NCBI GenBank assembly: GCA_021399435.1
Contig: JAJTUP010000021.1
Location: forward strand, 620,001 to 684,000
From: Diaporthe sp. PMI_573
Taxonomy: Eukaryota; Ascomycota; Sordariomycetes; Diaporthales; Diaporthaceae
DNA: 64,000 bases
Direction: 5' to 3'
A program made the position numbers and the translations under genes. The notes beneath the pieces are model-generated. The model was not told where the DNA came from. It saw nothing but the letters and a program-made list of their open reading frames with translations, and made no database searches. How positions within the stretch are numbered: position 1 is the first letter of the stretch; the number at the start of each line of letters is the position of its first letter. Shown piece by piece: positions 22,639 to 33,338 of the stretch.

Positions 22639-23324
22639 TTAAAGAATCATTGCACCTCCAAACATAACTGCGGCTCCAGCTAGGACCGCGTTCTGCGTCA
22701 TTCTAGGCACACCGGCGGTGACCACACTACTACTGGCCTGAGAGGTAGATGTCGCAGTGGCTGTTGCGGTCAATTTCTCGAGCCCTGCTGTGACAGTAAC
22801 TGGCATGGTCTGGGAGCTGATATCGGCCATTGTCCCAGTACCAGTCATCGTCGCCATTGAGTAATCCGTGGCCGTGTTGTCGATTGTGAGGTCAATAGAT
22901 GCCACTGATGACGTGCAGCTGGCGGTATTCGATACAATGGAGCAAGATATGTCGGCAGTCCTGGCCCATCGTGTCAGTCATCTTCAGCCTGACCTTCGCT
23001 CGTTTGCAAAGCTAGGGAGAGCGGAGGTACTCACACCACATTAGCCTGTGTCATGTGTAGTTCCAATACTTCTGGTCCCTCCACGATCTCTAGGCCCTTG
23101 CCAAGGCCACACTGCAAAGAGACTGCATCTGTCGGGCAGGTAAGAAAGAATGTCGTCGCTGTTGCATCAACACCCACGACTGAGCCCATAATGGTCTGCG
23201 GGTCGAGCATGGGCAAGATGATATCAACTACTGAAGAGCTCGCCGAGCCGCTTGCCGAAGCAGATTGCGCAAGTACCGAGCCCGCAGATACGGCCAGCAA
23301 GGGCAGGAGAGTACGGTGTGCCAT
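22639..23324 (-). CDS. GPI-anchored surface protein, copy A of a divergent pair
   Basis: Exons 23324-23035 and 22960-22639 (phase 2 intron, donor GTGAGT) give 203 aa. Residues 1-19 are a signal peptide ending Val-Leu-Ala. The mature domain (about 30-120) has four cysteines, C63, C72, C103 and C112, with the motif TADISC. A Ser/Thr/Ala-rich, probably O-glycosylated stretch follows (140-180). The C-terminal 18 residues are hydrophobic after a small-residue region, as in a GPI attachment signal. It is clearly related to the gene at 24593-25380, with the same cysteine order, TA-[DE]-ISC motif, and same-phase intron at the same place. The function is unknown; a cell-wall or membrane surface role is inferred from the architecture. 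Confidence 0.8.
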
Positions 23325-24592
23325 AATTAGGTGGTCCTGGGATGTTGCAAATTATGCAGAGTTGCTGGCGCTGCAATTCTTGTCGAGTTCACGATATGGA
23401 CCAAACGAAAGACTGATGGAGACTACCAGTGTCTTCTTGACAGGTGACAGACGTTGGGCTGGCTCTTTATTCAATGACCTGAATGGCCCGCTCGCCAGAG
23501 GTAACCCCTTTAATCATGTCGGTTACCCTTGCCGATGAAGCCTGAACGTTGATGGATCGGGGCCCATCTCTAAGCCCCCGGTGAGAAGTGTCTTGGACGT
23601 GTCCACCTTGAAAGGCGAGACTTCCGCAACGAGCGCATACAGTTCCTTGCTCCTGCTTCTTAAGAAACCGCACAGCAATGTGTCAATGGTCCCCTTGAAG
23701 GTCCGCGGATACAGACTGTGTATTCGAAAAGCAAACCAATTTGGAGGTACAGCAAAGCATGACTGAACGCATTTGCCGTTGTTCTGCAGCTGTCTGGCTT
23801 GGTCGGATCGTGAGCCGAACAACTGCATCTGACTCAAGGTCGGGATGCATTTGACGCTGTCCTGAAATTGCACCAAGCTGCTCCACACCAATGAACGCAA
23901 CGGACAACATCAAGCCAACAACATCCTGTCCTGTCAGTGCCTGTCAGGCGGCTGATCTACTCCGGTCCACAGTGGGCTACCAGGATCATTGTAAATCCCA
24001 GATCTTCAGCGGCTCCCATCTTTAACTTCAGACGAGACTGCTTGCTTGACGGGTGGGCGGACACGAGTACTAATGCTGGCCAACAGCGAGCTGTGCTCGG
24101 TGAACGGCTAGTGGGAGGGGACCTGCCAGACCCGGGTCGCTGCGCCGAGACGAGAGGCCAAATCTCCGAGGGCGACTGACCAGCACGCTACTGTGTATCC
24201 TATTGCTTGATCCATCCTGTCCGGGCTTGGCACCTAGGACGACTCCTTTGGCGGGCCAATTCCCTACCATTACTGTCGGATTTATGAGGGGCCAGAGGAG
24301 CGCCAGAGGAGCGATGGGCTTCTTGGCAAGGTCAGACAGCCAAGAGCCAAGACTTCCAAGCACCGCGGTGTTGCCAATCATCCCAAGACCGAGGGCATGG
24401 GACGAGAGAGCTTGATTCTTTCTTTCTTTTCTGCAGGTCTTCTTCGATCCAAGGGTCCCTTCTTGTCGTCAACCCAGATCCGTGCTGTGCGGCTGCTCAG
24501 AGCTGGTTCAGAGGGCCACGACCTCTCGTCCACCGTCACCAATGATCCGATAGCCCCTAGCCGATCCTTGAGACAGCCCCGTCTTCCCAATC
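23325..24592. other. Shared upstream region of the two GPI-protein paralogues
   Basis: 1.27 kb between the two divergent start codons. Open frames here (for example 23523-23900 minus, 24397-24810 plus) show no domain or splice logic. It must contain both promoters; I cannot point to a clear TATA or operator. Confidence 0.45.
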
Positions 24593-25380
24593 ATGAGGAG
24601 CCTGTGGCCACCTCTGCCCCTCTTGCTGATCGCTTTGGCGCCGGGCTTATCGCCGGCCGCCGCGCAAGGCTCGAGCTCACAGTCCACCGTGTCCGTTTAT
24701 GTTCCCGGATACGAAACTCAGAACTGGGAAGACCTGGCCGGCAGTGTGATCACCAGTGTATGTTTTACACGGTTGATAACTCGGGATTGACCTCAGTCGT
24801 AGAATATTAGCTAATCCCGCCACAGGACAGCACTGCGACGACATATACAGTCTTCTGCGCCGATGCGAATGACTGCCAGATATCGGGGCCTCTGCCATTC
24901 ACTTTCGCCGAGGGACCGAGTACTTTCCGTTACTCTGGGTCGATAGAAAGCCAGCTGTTAGTCTTCTCTCTGACTGTGGGCCTCTCGCCCTCTGTCATCT
25001 ATCGCTGCCGCAACCACTGACTCGTTTCTAGCACGGCCGAGATATCATGTCAGCTGGCATCGACCACGGCGGCGACGTGTACCGAGTACTCGTCATTTGG
25101 CTCGGGTTTTACAGAGAATAACATCACTGGCCCAACTGAAACGACCCGCACCGTGACCTACTCCGGAAAAGATGTCCAATGGGGCACTTTGGTCATGACA
25201 ACGCCTGCACCCGCGGCGGCATCGCCCACGGTTGATGGCCCGGGCGGGTCGTTGGACCCCTCGGATACGGCGTGGTATTTTCCCTCCCCGACGAGCACGT
25301 CCTGGGCTGAGGGTGCGCCGTATCCAAGGACAGCGCTGGTGCTGGGAGTCTCAATGGTCGCGGCTGCATTCATGCTGTAA
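24593..25380 (+). CDS. GPI-anchored surface protein, copy B of a divergent pair
   Basis: Exons 24593-24757, 24826-24956 and 25032-25380 give 214 aa. The signal peptide is residues 1-24 (hydrophobic LLLIALAPGL, cleavage after Ala-Ala-Ala). Cysteines at 66, 72, 105 and 115 and the motif TAEISC line up with C63, C72, C103 and C112 of copy A, and both share an ATAT-type ATTxxxxC strand and an EGP turn. The second intron (donor GTTAGT) lies at the same motif and in the same phase 2 as the only intron of copy A; the first intron is unique to this copy. A Pro/Ser/Thr stalk and a C-terminal hydrophobic tail (ALVLGVSMVAAAFML) indicate GPI anchoring. The function is unknown. Confidence 0.8.
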
Positions 25381-26506
25381 GCATCACTAGGTCGAGCTGC
25401 TGCTCAAATCATCTCAAATCGTGAGAGATGATCGGGATGTATAGGGTTGCATATTGTCATGGCGTTCGGGTTCAGCATCGTTGACAGCCTTGGCTTTCTG
25501 CTCGCAATCAATGGCAATGCGAGAGATCAGACGCGAAGTTATACCCCATACTTGCGAACACGTGCATCTTGTTGGAATGAATTCTACTCCCATCCCATTC
25601 CTAACATACGTCTCGCAAGGATTATATTGTTCCATGCAAATCTCCAGGTCAAGAGCGTAAAACATACATGTCGCGGGGGATAAAGCCGCGTGCTCGTCAT
25701 GTCATGACGAGCTTAAGTTGGTGGGACATTCGAGGGTCTACATGTATAGATACTAGAATTCCATTTCGTCAGACAGCTGCAGCCAGTTGGCCCAGATCAG
25801 CCGGCGGCCGTTCCAAGTCAAACGGCGTGGCCACGAGGGCCAGCCAATGGGGGCCGGTGGACGCGCCTTCTTGGGATCAGCAAGTGTCGTATGCCGCTGG
25901 GTTCCCGAATCTGGGGGATCGTCCCTAGGAACCCTGCACAGACAAGCAACCGCGCAACCGCCGATCTGGCATATGCGATCAGGGGCAAAGACATGCATAC
26001 CGAAGTATAAACAAAACACTGCCAGGACATGGGGCCTCTCGTCTTCCACCAGAGTCCGACCCGTTCGTCTGGTGCGCCAGTTGGGCGACAGGCATGTTTA
26101 AAAACAGTCTGTCCCTGCGCTTAGAATGGCGTCCATGTTTGGGAAAGGGGCTGGTGCATACAAGACCAAAGTGAAGTCGAGGTTGGTTGCCCACCACTTC
26201 GAGCTGGCGTGATTCACCTCCACCGCATATACCTTGTCCAGGGTGACAGGTCGCGGGTCTCACCGTGCAACACGTGGGTTTTGGATGTTCTTTACAGTGC
26301 CAGTTGTTGCGAGTCCAGCAACCCGTCCTTCCTTCACGTTCTCAACCAGCGCACGTGCTCTCTTCCACCTGAATAACAATCAACATTTCTTTTCTTATCC
26401 CTTCCGGCCAATCCCCCAATCTCATGGGTTTTGAACCGCAATCGGAACCACTTGCGTCGTTTGCACGCGAGTTTTCCAAGCAACCACCTGCCTGAGTGCG
26501 ACCACC
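25381..26506. other. Intergenic region upstream of the GH76 gene
   Basis: No recognised gene, RNA or repeat. The final 150 bp are pyrimidine-rich (CTCTTCCACC, TTTCTTTTCTTATCC) like fungal promoters and leaders. Confidence 0.5.
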
Positions 26507-28119
26507 ATGACGCTCCTCTGCGCCACCATCGCCACGGTGTTGGCCGTCTTCACCAACGTTGTCTCTACGATTACTCTCACGCCTCCTACAAATCTTAACC
26601 TAGGCGAGGCCAGTAAGTCTCTCATATGATCTTACGCCATGTCGCCGCTCAGGGCTGACAAGGTCCCACAGCATCCATCAAAGGTGTGGCGCAGACCATC
26701 GCAGAGGGCGCTCTGTCGTATTACCCCGGAAATGCGACTGTAAGGAATACTTCCCATTGGCGACGTCTTGTAGAGCCAGCCGATCCAATTGTTTGCTCAG
26801 AAGGCCGATGTGGTCCAGCAGCCTGCACTCACACTACAAATCGTATTGTTCCGCATGGCTGACTTGCTTCCCAGACATTCATTGACCTGCCTTCCCCTTA
26901 CTACTGGTGGGAGTGTGGTGCATTCATGGGTGCATTGCTGGACTACAGTCACTACACACAAGACAGAAGCTATGACGAACTTCTCTCCACCGCCCTCTCT
27001 GCCAACATTGGCCCAACAAATGACTTGATGATACCAAAATATCGAGATCAATTAGGCAATGATGACCTAGCATTCTGGACCTTCAACATGCTTACAGCCG
27101 CCGAACGCAACCTTCCACAAGTCGACGACGCAAGTATTCCCTCTTGGCTCAAAGTTGCGGAGAATTCCTGGAATAGTCTTTCAGGTCGCTGGAACGCGTC
27201 TGCATGCGGCGGTGGCTTGTTTTGGCAAATATTCCCAGAGAACCCCCACGGCCTCAGCTACAAAAACTCTGTCAGCAACGGAGGTTTGTTTCAGATCAGC
27301 GCGCGTCTATACCGGGCGACGGGAAACCAGACATATCTCGACTGGGCAAACAAGGTCTGGGACTGGTCGGTGGCAGTCCAGATGATTGACAAGGACTACA
27401 TTGTGTCCGACGGCGCCAACTCAGACACGAACTGCACCGAAATGAACCTTCTATCCTTCAGTTATTCGGCTGGGATTTACCTGTACGGCGCTGCCGTCCT
27501 CGCCAACGCCACTGGCGGAGCTGCTGCCTCAGCGTGGGCCCAGCGAACCGAGGGCCTGCTCCAGGCGAGCAGGAGCTTCTTCAGCCCGTACGGCAACGCA
27601 ACAAACATCATGTACGAGCACGCATGCGAGACGGTCGAGCGCTGCGACACGGACATGAAGTCATTCAAGGGATACCTCTCGCGCTTCATGTACGCGTCCG
27701 CCCTGATGGTTCCGTCCATCTCTGCCTCCGTCAAGGAGCTCCTCAGCGCCACCGCCACGGCGGCTGCGAACTCGTGCTCGGGGGGCGAGGACTCGGCGAC
27801 GTGCGGGCAGAAGTGGTACGTGGGTGGCTTCGACGGCAGTGTTGGGCTCGGGCAGCAGATGTGCGCGCTCGAGACCGTCCAGGGCCACCTGGCGCGGCAA
27901 GCCGCTCCGCCGCTGGGAAACGGACAGATCAAAGACGTCAGGGGATCGGCGGCCGAGACGACGAACCCGACCGCCTCGGACGCCGGTCCCGTGACTATCT
28001 CCGCGGCTATCCCGCCGACGGATGCTAAGAATGCGGGTGTCGCTGTGGTCCCTGGATGCAAGGAGTTCTGGAGTACGTTGAGTCTGATGCTGTCCACAGT
28101 GGTCTTCGCAATGGTTTAG
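26507..28119 (+). CDS. GH76 mannan endo-1,6-alpha-mannosidase, Dfg5/Dcw1 type, GPI-anchored
   Basis: Exons 26507-26612, 26672-26739 and 26875-28119 give 472 aa. The start follows ACCACC and opens a signal peptide (MTLLCATIATVLAVF). Family features are SIKGVAQTIAEGALSYYPG, YWWECGAFMGALLDY, and LGNDDLAFW with the two adjacent aspartates (about D121/D122) that act in GH76 catalysis. Others are CGGGLFWQI, YKNSVSNGGLFQISARLYRATGN, LSFSYSAGIYLYGAAVL and CETVERCDTDMKSFKGYLSRFM. The tail is Ser/Thr-rich and ends in a hydrophobic stretch (STLSLMLSTVVFAMV) suited to GPI attachment. Dfg5/Dcw1 enzymes cut or transfer GPI-mannan to link glycoproteins into the cell wall. The gene converges on HIS5 with 323 bp between stops. 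Confidence 0.92.
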
Positions 28120-28442
28120 AGTACTGCTGCGTGGCTCTGGGCGAGCGACGGCATGCCTCGAGGAATTTTCGCCTGAGTGTTTCTTGGTCTTGTCCTTATT
28201 GGCGTGGCAACTAGAGCGCCGAGTCTCGACGGCTCGAGGGTATTGGGTGGTGGCAGGCGTTCAGAGTGGATGACATCCCTCTTAAGGGATGAACGAGTAA
28301 ACAATGAAACCCCGACCCAAAACTGGTCGTAATCAGATTTTGTAGTGGAACAACCAAGTGATGGGGGAAATCTGCTGTCAAGTGCCCGAAACCTCTATTT
28401 TGTCTAATCCGCTTTCCGAGCAATCAAGTACAGCTAACTCGT
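28120..28442. other. Convergent 3' region between GH76 and HIS5
   Basis: 323 bp holding both 3' ends. Nothing else is seen. Confidence 0.5.
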
Positions 28443-29810
28443 CTATGCAACGACGCCGCTGGCCTCCTTCTCCCTCCTCTCCTCGTCGCTGGGCGTCTCC
28501 GCCCCCCTAACCTCAGCCAGCGCCCTCCTGATGGACTCCAGGAACCGCGTGACCTCGGCCTCGGTGCCGACCGTGATCCTGAGGCACCCGAGGCAGCCGT
28601 GCTCCTTGCCCCTGAACCTGACCACGACGCCCTTTGTCTCGGCCAGGCCCTCGTAGACCGCGAGCGCCGTCTTGTTGTCCGGCCCGCCGCTGGCGTTGAG
28701 CATCTCGTACAGCAGGAAGTTGCTCTCGGTGCCGCCGCGCAGCCTCCCGACGCCGGGGATCAGGGCCAGCTCGGCGATCATCCTGTCCCTCTGGGCCACG
28801 AGCCTCGCCCTGTTCTCGCGCATGGCGCCGAGCCCCTCGGGGGACAGGGCGTACGACGCCAGGGCGCTGGTGGGCGACGAGACGTTGTAGGGCGCCTTGA
28901 GGCTGTTGAGCATGCGCGCGACGGGGGGAGCGCAGAAGGCGGCGCCGAGCCTGATGCCGGCCATGCCGAAGGCCTTGGACAGCGTCTGCATGACGACCAG
29001 GTTGGGCCACTCGTTCACCCACTCGGCCAGCGAGGCGTCGCCCTTCTCGCTGCCCGCGAAGTCGACGTAGGCCTCGTCCAGCACGACGACCCCGTTCCAG
29101 GTGGGGTGCTCCAGGACGCGCCGGACGTCCTCCTTGGCCAGCAGCGAGCCGGTCGGGTTCCCCGGCGAGCACAGGTAGACCAGCTTAATGTGGTTGGCCT
29201 CGGAGTGGTCGAGGGCGGCCAGTATGGAAGGCACGTCCAGCTGAAAGCCCGGGGCCGGGAGCAGGGGCACGCGGAACAGGCCGACGTCGTTGACGTCGGC
29301 GGAGACGGCGTACATGCCGTAGGTGGGCGGGCAGACCAGGACGCGGTCGCGGCCGGGCACGCAGAAGCAGCGCAGCAGGGCGTCGATGGCCTCGTCGGAG
29401 CCGACGCCGACGAAGAGGTTGTCCGGGGTGAGGCGCTTGTCCGTGTGGGCACCGGTGCCGCGCAGGTCGCACAGCTGCTGCTTGAGGGCGTGCTGGTGCG
29501 GGTCCGGGTAGCGGTGCAGGCCTAGGAGGTCCAGCTTGGCCGCGTTGCCGTCCTGCAGGGCCGCCGAGGCCTGCTGCGAGATGGGCGGGCCATAGGCGTT
29601 CTCGTTGGCGTCGAGCAGGATGTTGTGCCCGTCATCCTTGTAGTCACTGATCGTTGGGTATGGTAAGCCTCAGTTGGATCATTTACATTGGGGAGGGGGT
29701 CGGGAGCCGGGGGCCTGTCAGTTCGTGACCACTCACTCTCTTGCGCAGCGGTACGGCTGCAGTCTGAGGATGTTTGGCCGGGCGCATGTCTCGAGGTTGA
29801 AGGGAGACAT
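28443..29810 (-). CDS. HIS5: Histidinol-phosphate aminotransferase
   Basis: Exons 29810-29737 and 29646-28443 give 425 aa. The short first exon encodes MSPFNLETCARPNILRLQPY and joins in phase 2 to the conserved DDYKDDGHNILLDANENAYGPP. This PLP-dependent fold-type I enzyme makes histidinol phosphate from imidazole-acetol phosphate and glutamate in histidine biosynthesis. Motifs seen are RYPDPHQHALKQQL, GVGSDEAIDALLR, PPTYGMY, SPGNPTGS, VVVLDEAYVDF, the PLP lysine in QTLSKAFGMAGIRLG (K249) and the Arg in CLRITVG. Codon third positions are strongly G/C, producing long antisense open frames that are not genes. Upstream are two TGAGTCA sites, a TGACGTCA palindrome and an A-tract, pointing to cross-pathway (Gcn4/CPC1) control. 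Confidence 0.95.
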
Positions 29811-29811
29811 T

Positions 29812-29823
29812 GTTGACGTCAAC
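29812..29823 (-). promoter_or_regulatory. TGACGTCA palindrome just upstream of the HIS5 start
   Basis: GTTGACGTCAAC is a perfect 12 bp palindrome with a CRE/ATF core (29814-29821), 1 bp upstream of the ATG. bZIP factors, including Gcn4-type proteins, can bind this core. Its position inside the probable 5' leader is unusual for an activator site, so its role is uncertain. Confidence 0.45.
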
Positions 29824-29826
29824 GAG

Positions 29827-29855
29827 TTTTTTTTTTTTTTTTCTTTTTTTTTTTT
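29827..29855 (-). repeat. Poly-A/T tract in the HIS5 leader or promoter
   Basis: 29 bases, all T except one C on the plus strand (A-rich on the HIS5 strand), 17 bp upstream of the HIS5 ATG. Such tracts exclude nucleosomes or form A-rich leaders; either is possible here. Confidence 0.7.
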
Positions 29856-29943
29856 AAACCTCGTGTTGAAGTCGATCAGTGACAATTTGGACAGTCGATC
29901 TGACAGTCTCTGCAAGGTCAAGCTGATATTATGAAGCTCGAGG

Positions 29944-29950
29944 TGAGTCA
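29944..29950 (-). promoter_or_regulatory. Gcn4/CPC1-type site 1 upstream of HIS5
   Basis: Perfect TGAGTCA (TGACTCA on the HIS5 strand), 134 bp upstream of the HIS5 start. This is the consensus of the amino-acid starvation bZIP activator Gcn4/CPC1/CpcA. Confidence 0.75.
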
Positions 29951-29978
29951 ACAATGCGTATAAGTCGATATGGGGAAT

Positions 29979-29985
29979 TGAGTCA
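29979..29985 (-). promoter_or_regulatory. Gcn4/CPC1-type site 2 upstream of HIS5
   Basis: Second perfect TGAGTCA, 169 bp upstream of the HIS5 start and 35 bp from site 1. Paired sites at this distance are typical of amino-acid biosynthetic promoters. Confidence 0.75.
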
Positions 29986-31202
29986 CAGCCAGGGGGATGT
30001 CGTGAAGCTGGGTCTCCAAGCTTTTGCAGTGCCCGCTCTGCCGGCCCGGCGCCGTGTTGCGCCCTGGGTCCGCTGCGGCTCCGAGCCCGGAGAAGACTGC
30101 AACAATTTCCACACGCGGACCGGCTCGTCAGGACCAGACCCTCGGGTCTATCTGCCTCCACTGCCTAATGTACTTGACCGGCTGGGAAGTGCATCGTGGC
30201 ACGAGCGGCTTGTCCAAGTTTTAGATGTGGGTGCCGAGTCTCGGGGACAACTTTCACGGTTTCCTGCTAAACAGACAGGCACTGATGATTTGTTTTGTTG
30301 CCGTTTAATCTACGTCACGACAGGCACGTTCTGCTGTCGCACAACTCCACCACATTACCTGTGCATTCGTCTGATATGACCACCTCGGGGTCGGTTGATG
30401 TTGGACTTTCAGGCCTGGCAGGGAGATGAGCCACCTTGCCAACGAAAGGGTCCTTGAATCCCTGCCCTACACAAGAGCATTCTCTCCCACGGATTTGTCT
30501 ATGGACGTCAGCGACCTGTAGTTGAGCCTCATGGAAAATGCTGATTGTATGAGATCCATCAAGCCAGTTTTTTTACTGTCCAATGCCACAATCAAGAATC
30601 GCGCACCACCCATGGATTACGATGCGTGGATATGTACGGTAGATAGTTCGGTTCTTGAATCGTTCAAGGATTCCCCAACCCATTTCCACAACAAACAAGC
30701 AAGCCGCCCCCCCCTGACCTCGTTCAGGAACCTAGGAGTCTATTCTTCCGGCGGCAGTGAATAGCAGCAGTCTAGCCTGTACACTAATCATCAAGTGCCA
30801 CCCGCGTGCTTCTTCGCCTCCCCAATCTCCGCAGTTTCCGGCCGGGGACGAGGTCGTCATGGCCACCAACAAAACAGCCCTGCCAGTCGCTTAAAATGTA
30901 GCTGCACATGGCGTCCCCTCCGAAGCTACTTACCCCGTCTTCAAGCTCCACCTGTCCGGATGAACGGGATCTCCCATGGAGTCCCCTCGTAATGGAGTTG
31001 AGCCTGCATGCGTTCTAGGTGCCTGTTAAATAACCGCCAATGGTCACATCGTTAGATTTGGGCTTAAGGTCATGGCTCCTCGCGAGTTCTTAAAAAAAGA
31101 AATACTTCCTGCCGCTCCTGCCTGTAGACCTGGGTATATGTAGTTTTCCTACCATTCTCTGGGCAAAAGCTTGAACAGTGTTCCGCTAAGGGGCGAGCCA
31201 AG
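29986..31202. other. Divergent intergenic region between HIS5 and the CE16 esterase
   Basis: No open frame with recognisable features. It contains a run of C near 30708-30714. It presumably holds the rest of the HIS5 promoter and the promoter of the esterase gene. Confidence 0.45.
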
Positions 31203-32691
31203 ATGCATTCCCTTCTTTTCACCGCAGGCCTACTCGCAGTGACGGCGAGGGCTTCGTATGACTCGAAGCCCTTCGACAATTTCGTCACGTTTGGAGACAG
31301 CTACACGGTGAGTAATTTCCTCGAGACCATCGTGACCTCCCTGAAAGACGACTGGTTTACGTGGGCAACACTGCTACTTGTCTCGCCCAGGCTATGGAAG
31401 CGGGTTTCCTGTTCTTTGCTGGCTTGCTCTTCGATAGCTGACCCCAGGTGCTGCAGGACAATGGTAGACTCTCGTATTACTTTGCCAACGGTGGACAGCC
31501 GCCACCACCTGGAACGCTCCACCCGTCGACTAATGTGACAGCCTCTGGTGGCCTTGCATGGGGTCAATTCGTCGCGCAGGCCACAGGGGCCGCTTATTTT
31601 GATTACGCTGTATCTGGCGCGACCTGCTCGAACGACATTGTCGCTCGTTACCTCGCAGGCATCAACAGGACCTTCCCAGCGGTTCTTGAGGACGAGCTAC
31701 CCAGCTTCGTCGCGGACGTCCACTCCGAGACGCTCTATGCCAACCGGACGGCAGATAACACCGTGTACGCGCTCTGGATCGGCACCAATGATCTGGGATA
31801 TGGGGCCCTCCTGACCGACTCACAAGCCCCTGGTGTAAGTAAATTCTTGTCATAAGCTCGAGGCGGAAACGAGCACGAGGCGGGAGACTGACCTAATCCA
31901 GACGAATATCACCTCGTATATCGACTGTATATGGACTGTTTTTGATACCATATACGCAACCGGCGGGCGGCGATTTGTTCTATTGAACACCGCCCCCCTG
32001 CAGCTCGCTCCGCTATACGCTCCGCGGAGCGTTGGCGGCATTGGTGACAGTAAGTGAGGGCCGATGGCAGCTCATTAGCCATCCCGTCCCCTATATCAGA
32101 TCCATGAGGAAAGACTCGGGGGCAGAGCTCAACTCCGGGCGTGCTGCAACACACATAACATGTGCCATTGTTGAGCGAATGCTGATTGGCAATTAACAAT
32201 TAACATAGATCAATTCTGGCCGAACAAGACAGCATATAACGAAACCGAGTACCAGTACAAGATTCTAGAGTACACCCAAATGGTGGATCGGCTTTTCGAC
32301 TACGGCGTCCCATTCGAGATGTTGGTGAAAGGGAGATGGCCAGATGCGACCTTCGACATCTTGGACGTGAACTCGCTGATTACAGACATGTATGAAAATC
32401 CATCGGCGTACCTGGACGCGCCGGCGAATGTGACTGGCTGGTACCATGACTGCGACACGGAAGGTTCAAACTGTGTCGATGCGACCAACCCGCTGGACAC
32501 GTTCCTGTGGTACGACAGCCTGCACCCATCAGAGAGGACAGGTAAGTTAACTACCCAGACTTTTATTGCTCCCCCCCCTGGTCGCATCATTTCCGACTGA
32601 CAACCGCTTCGCTTTTGCAGATGAGATTATTGCGAGAGAGTTCATTGGAGTAGTTACAGGAAACTCGTCCTACGGAACGCACTATGGTTAA
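31203..32691 (+). CDS. Secreted GDSL/SGNH esterase, CE16 acetylesterase-like
   Basis: Five exons, 31203-31307, 31457-31834, 31902-32049, 32209-32541 and 32621-32691, give 344 aa. The signal peptide is residues 1-17. Block I is FVTFGDSYTD with nucleophile Ser33. Block II includes TASGGLAWGQFVAQATG. Block III is WIGTNDLG with Asn146, and block V is WYDSLHPSERT with Asp313 and His316. This is the SGNH layout of CE16 enzymes, which remove acetyl groups from hemicellulose-derived oligosaccharides outside the cell. Several NxT/NxS sequons are present. All introns have GT-AG ends and a short AT-rich 3' region. The exact substrate is inferred from family resemblance. Confidence 0.9.
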
Positions 32692-33317
32692 TTATAAGGG
32701 GCGGCAACCCGCGCAAGGAGCCATAGCACCCTAGAGACACGGAACTGCGGCTGAGAGACGCCCGTACTGAGGTCACAATCCGTGCGAACTTTGAGTCCTG
32801 CCATGTCCCCAAGACCCGTGGACTGTTGCGAGGAACCACGCACCGTCCAGATGAAAAGAGTGCGCCTGGCCTGATGCGGCTGCGCGCCAGAACACTTGGA
32901 TGGGGCGTCTAGGAGTCTGCAACAGAGAAGGCTTCTAAACCTACAAGTTGTATCTCACCCACGCAGTACCTTGGTTACCTTGGTATAGATCTACAGTGAC
33001 AGTAAAGTGGCAGCATGTATGCAACAAGTACTCCGTACCTGGCCATGTATCCAGATCCACGCATTGGGCATATCACGGTACGTACCGCAATGTCCGGCGG
33101 GTGATAGTGTGGCCCCTGCCCACGGCGATCCCTGGCTGCCCTAGGCCGTGTTGGGATTAGCTCTAGGATGACCGGCCCCCCGAGAGTTAGGTTGCCACGG
33201 TACAGAAGGCAGAAGGACCTGTTTTTCCCTCGGATCCTGCGCCGGCCGCGTAAGGGGAAAGGCGAGGGAGAGAGGGAAAAAAAAGTCTGATGACTCCCGC
33301 CCGCCAGAAAAGCGAAT

Positions 33318-33338
33318 CGACCGACCGACCGACCGACG
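33318..33338 (+). repeat. (CGAC)n microsatellite
   Basis: About five CGAC units in tandem within the upstream region of the SSXT-like gene. Confidence 0.8.

Noticed and set aside
28599..29525. 308-codon plus-strand open frame antisense to HIS5
   Set aside because: It arises from the very high G/C at third codon positions of HIS5; its translation is low-complexity Gly/Val/Gln/Arg.
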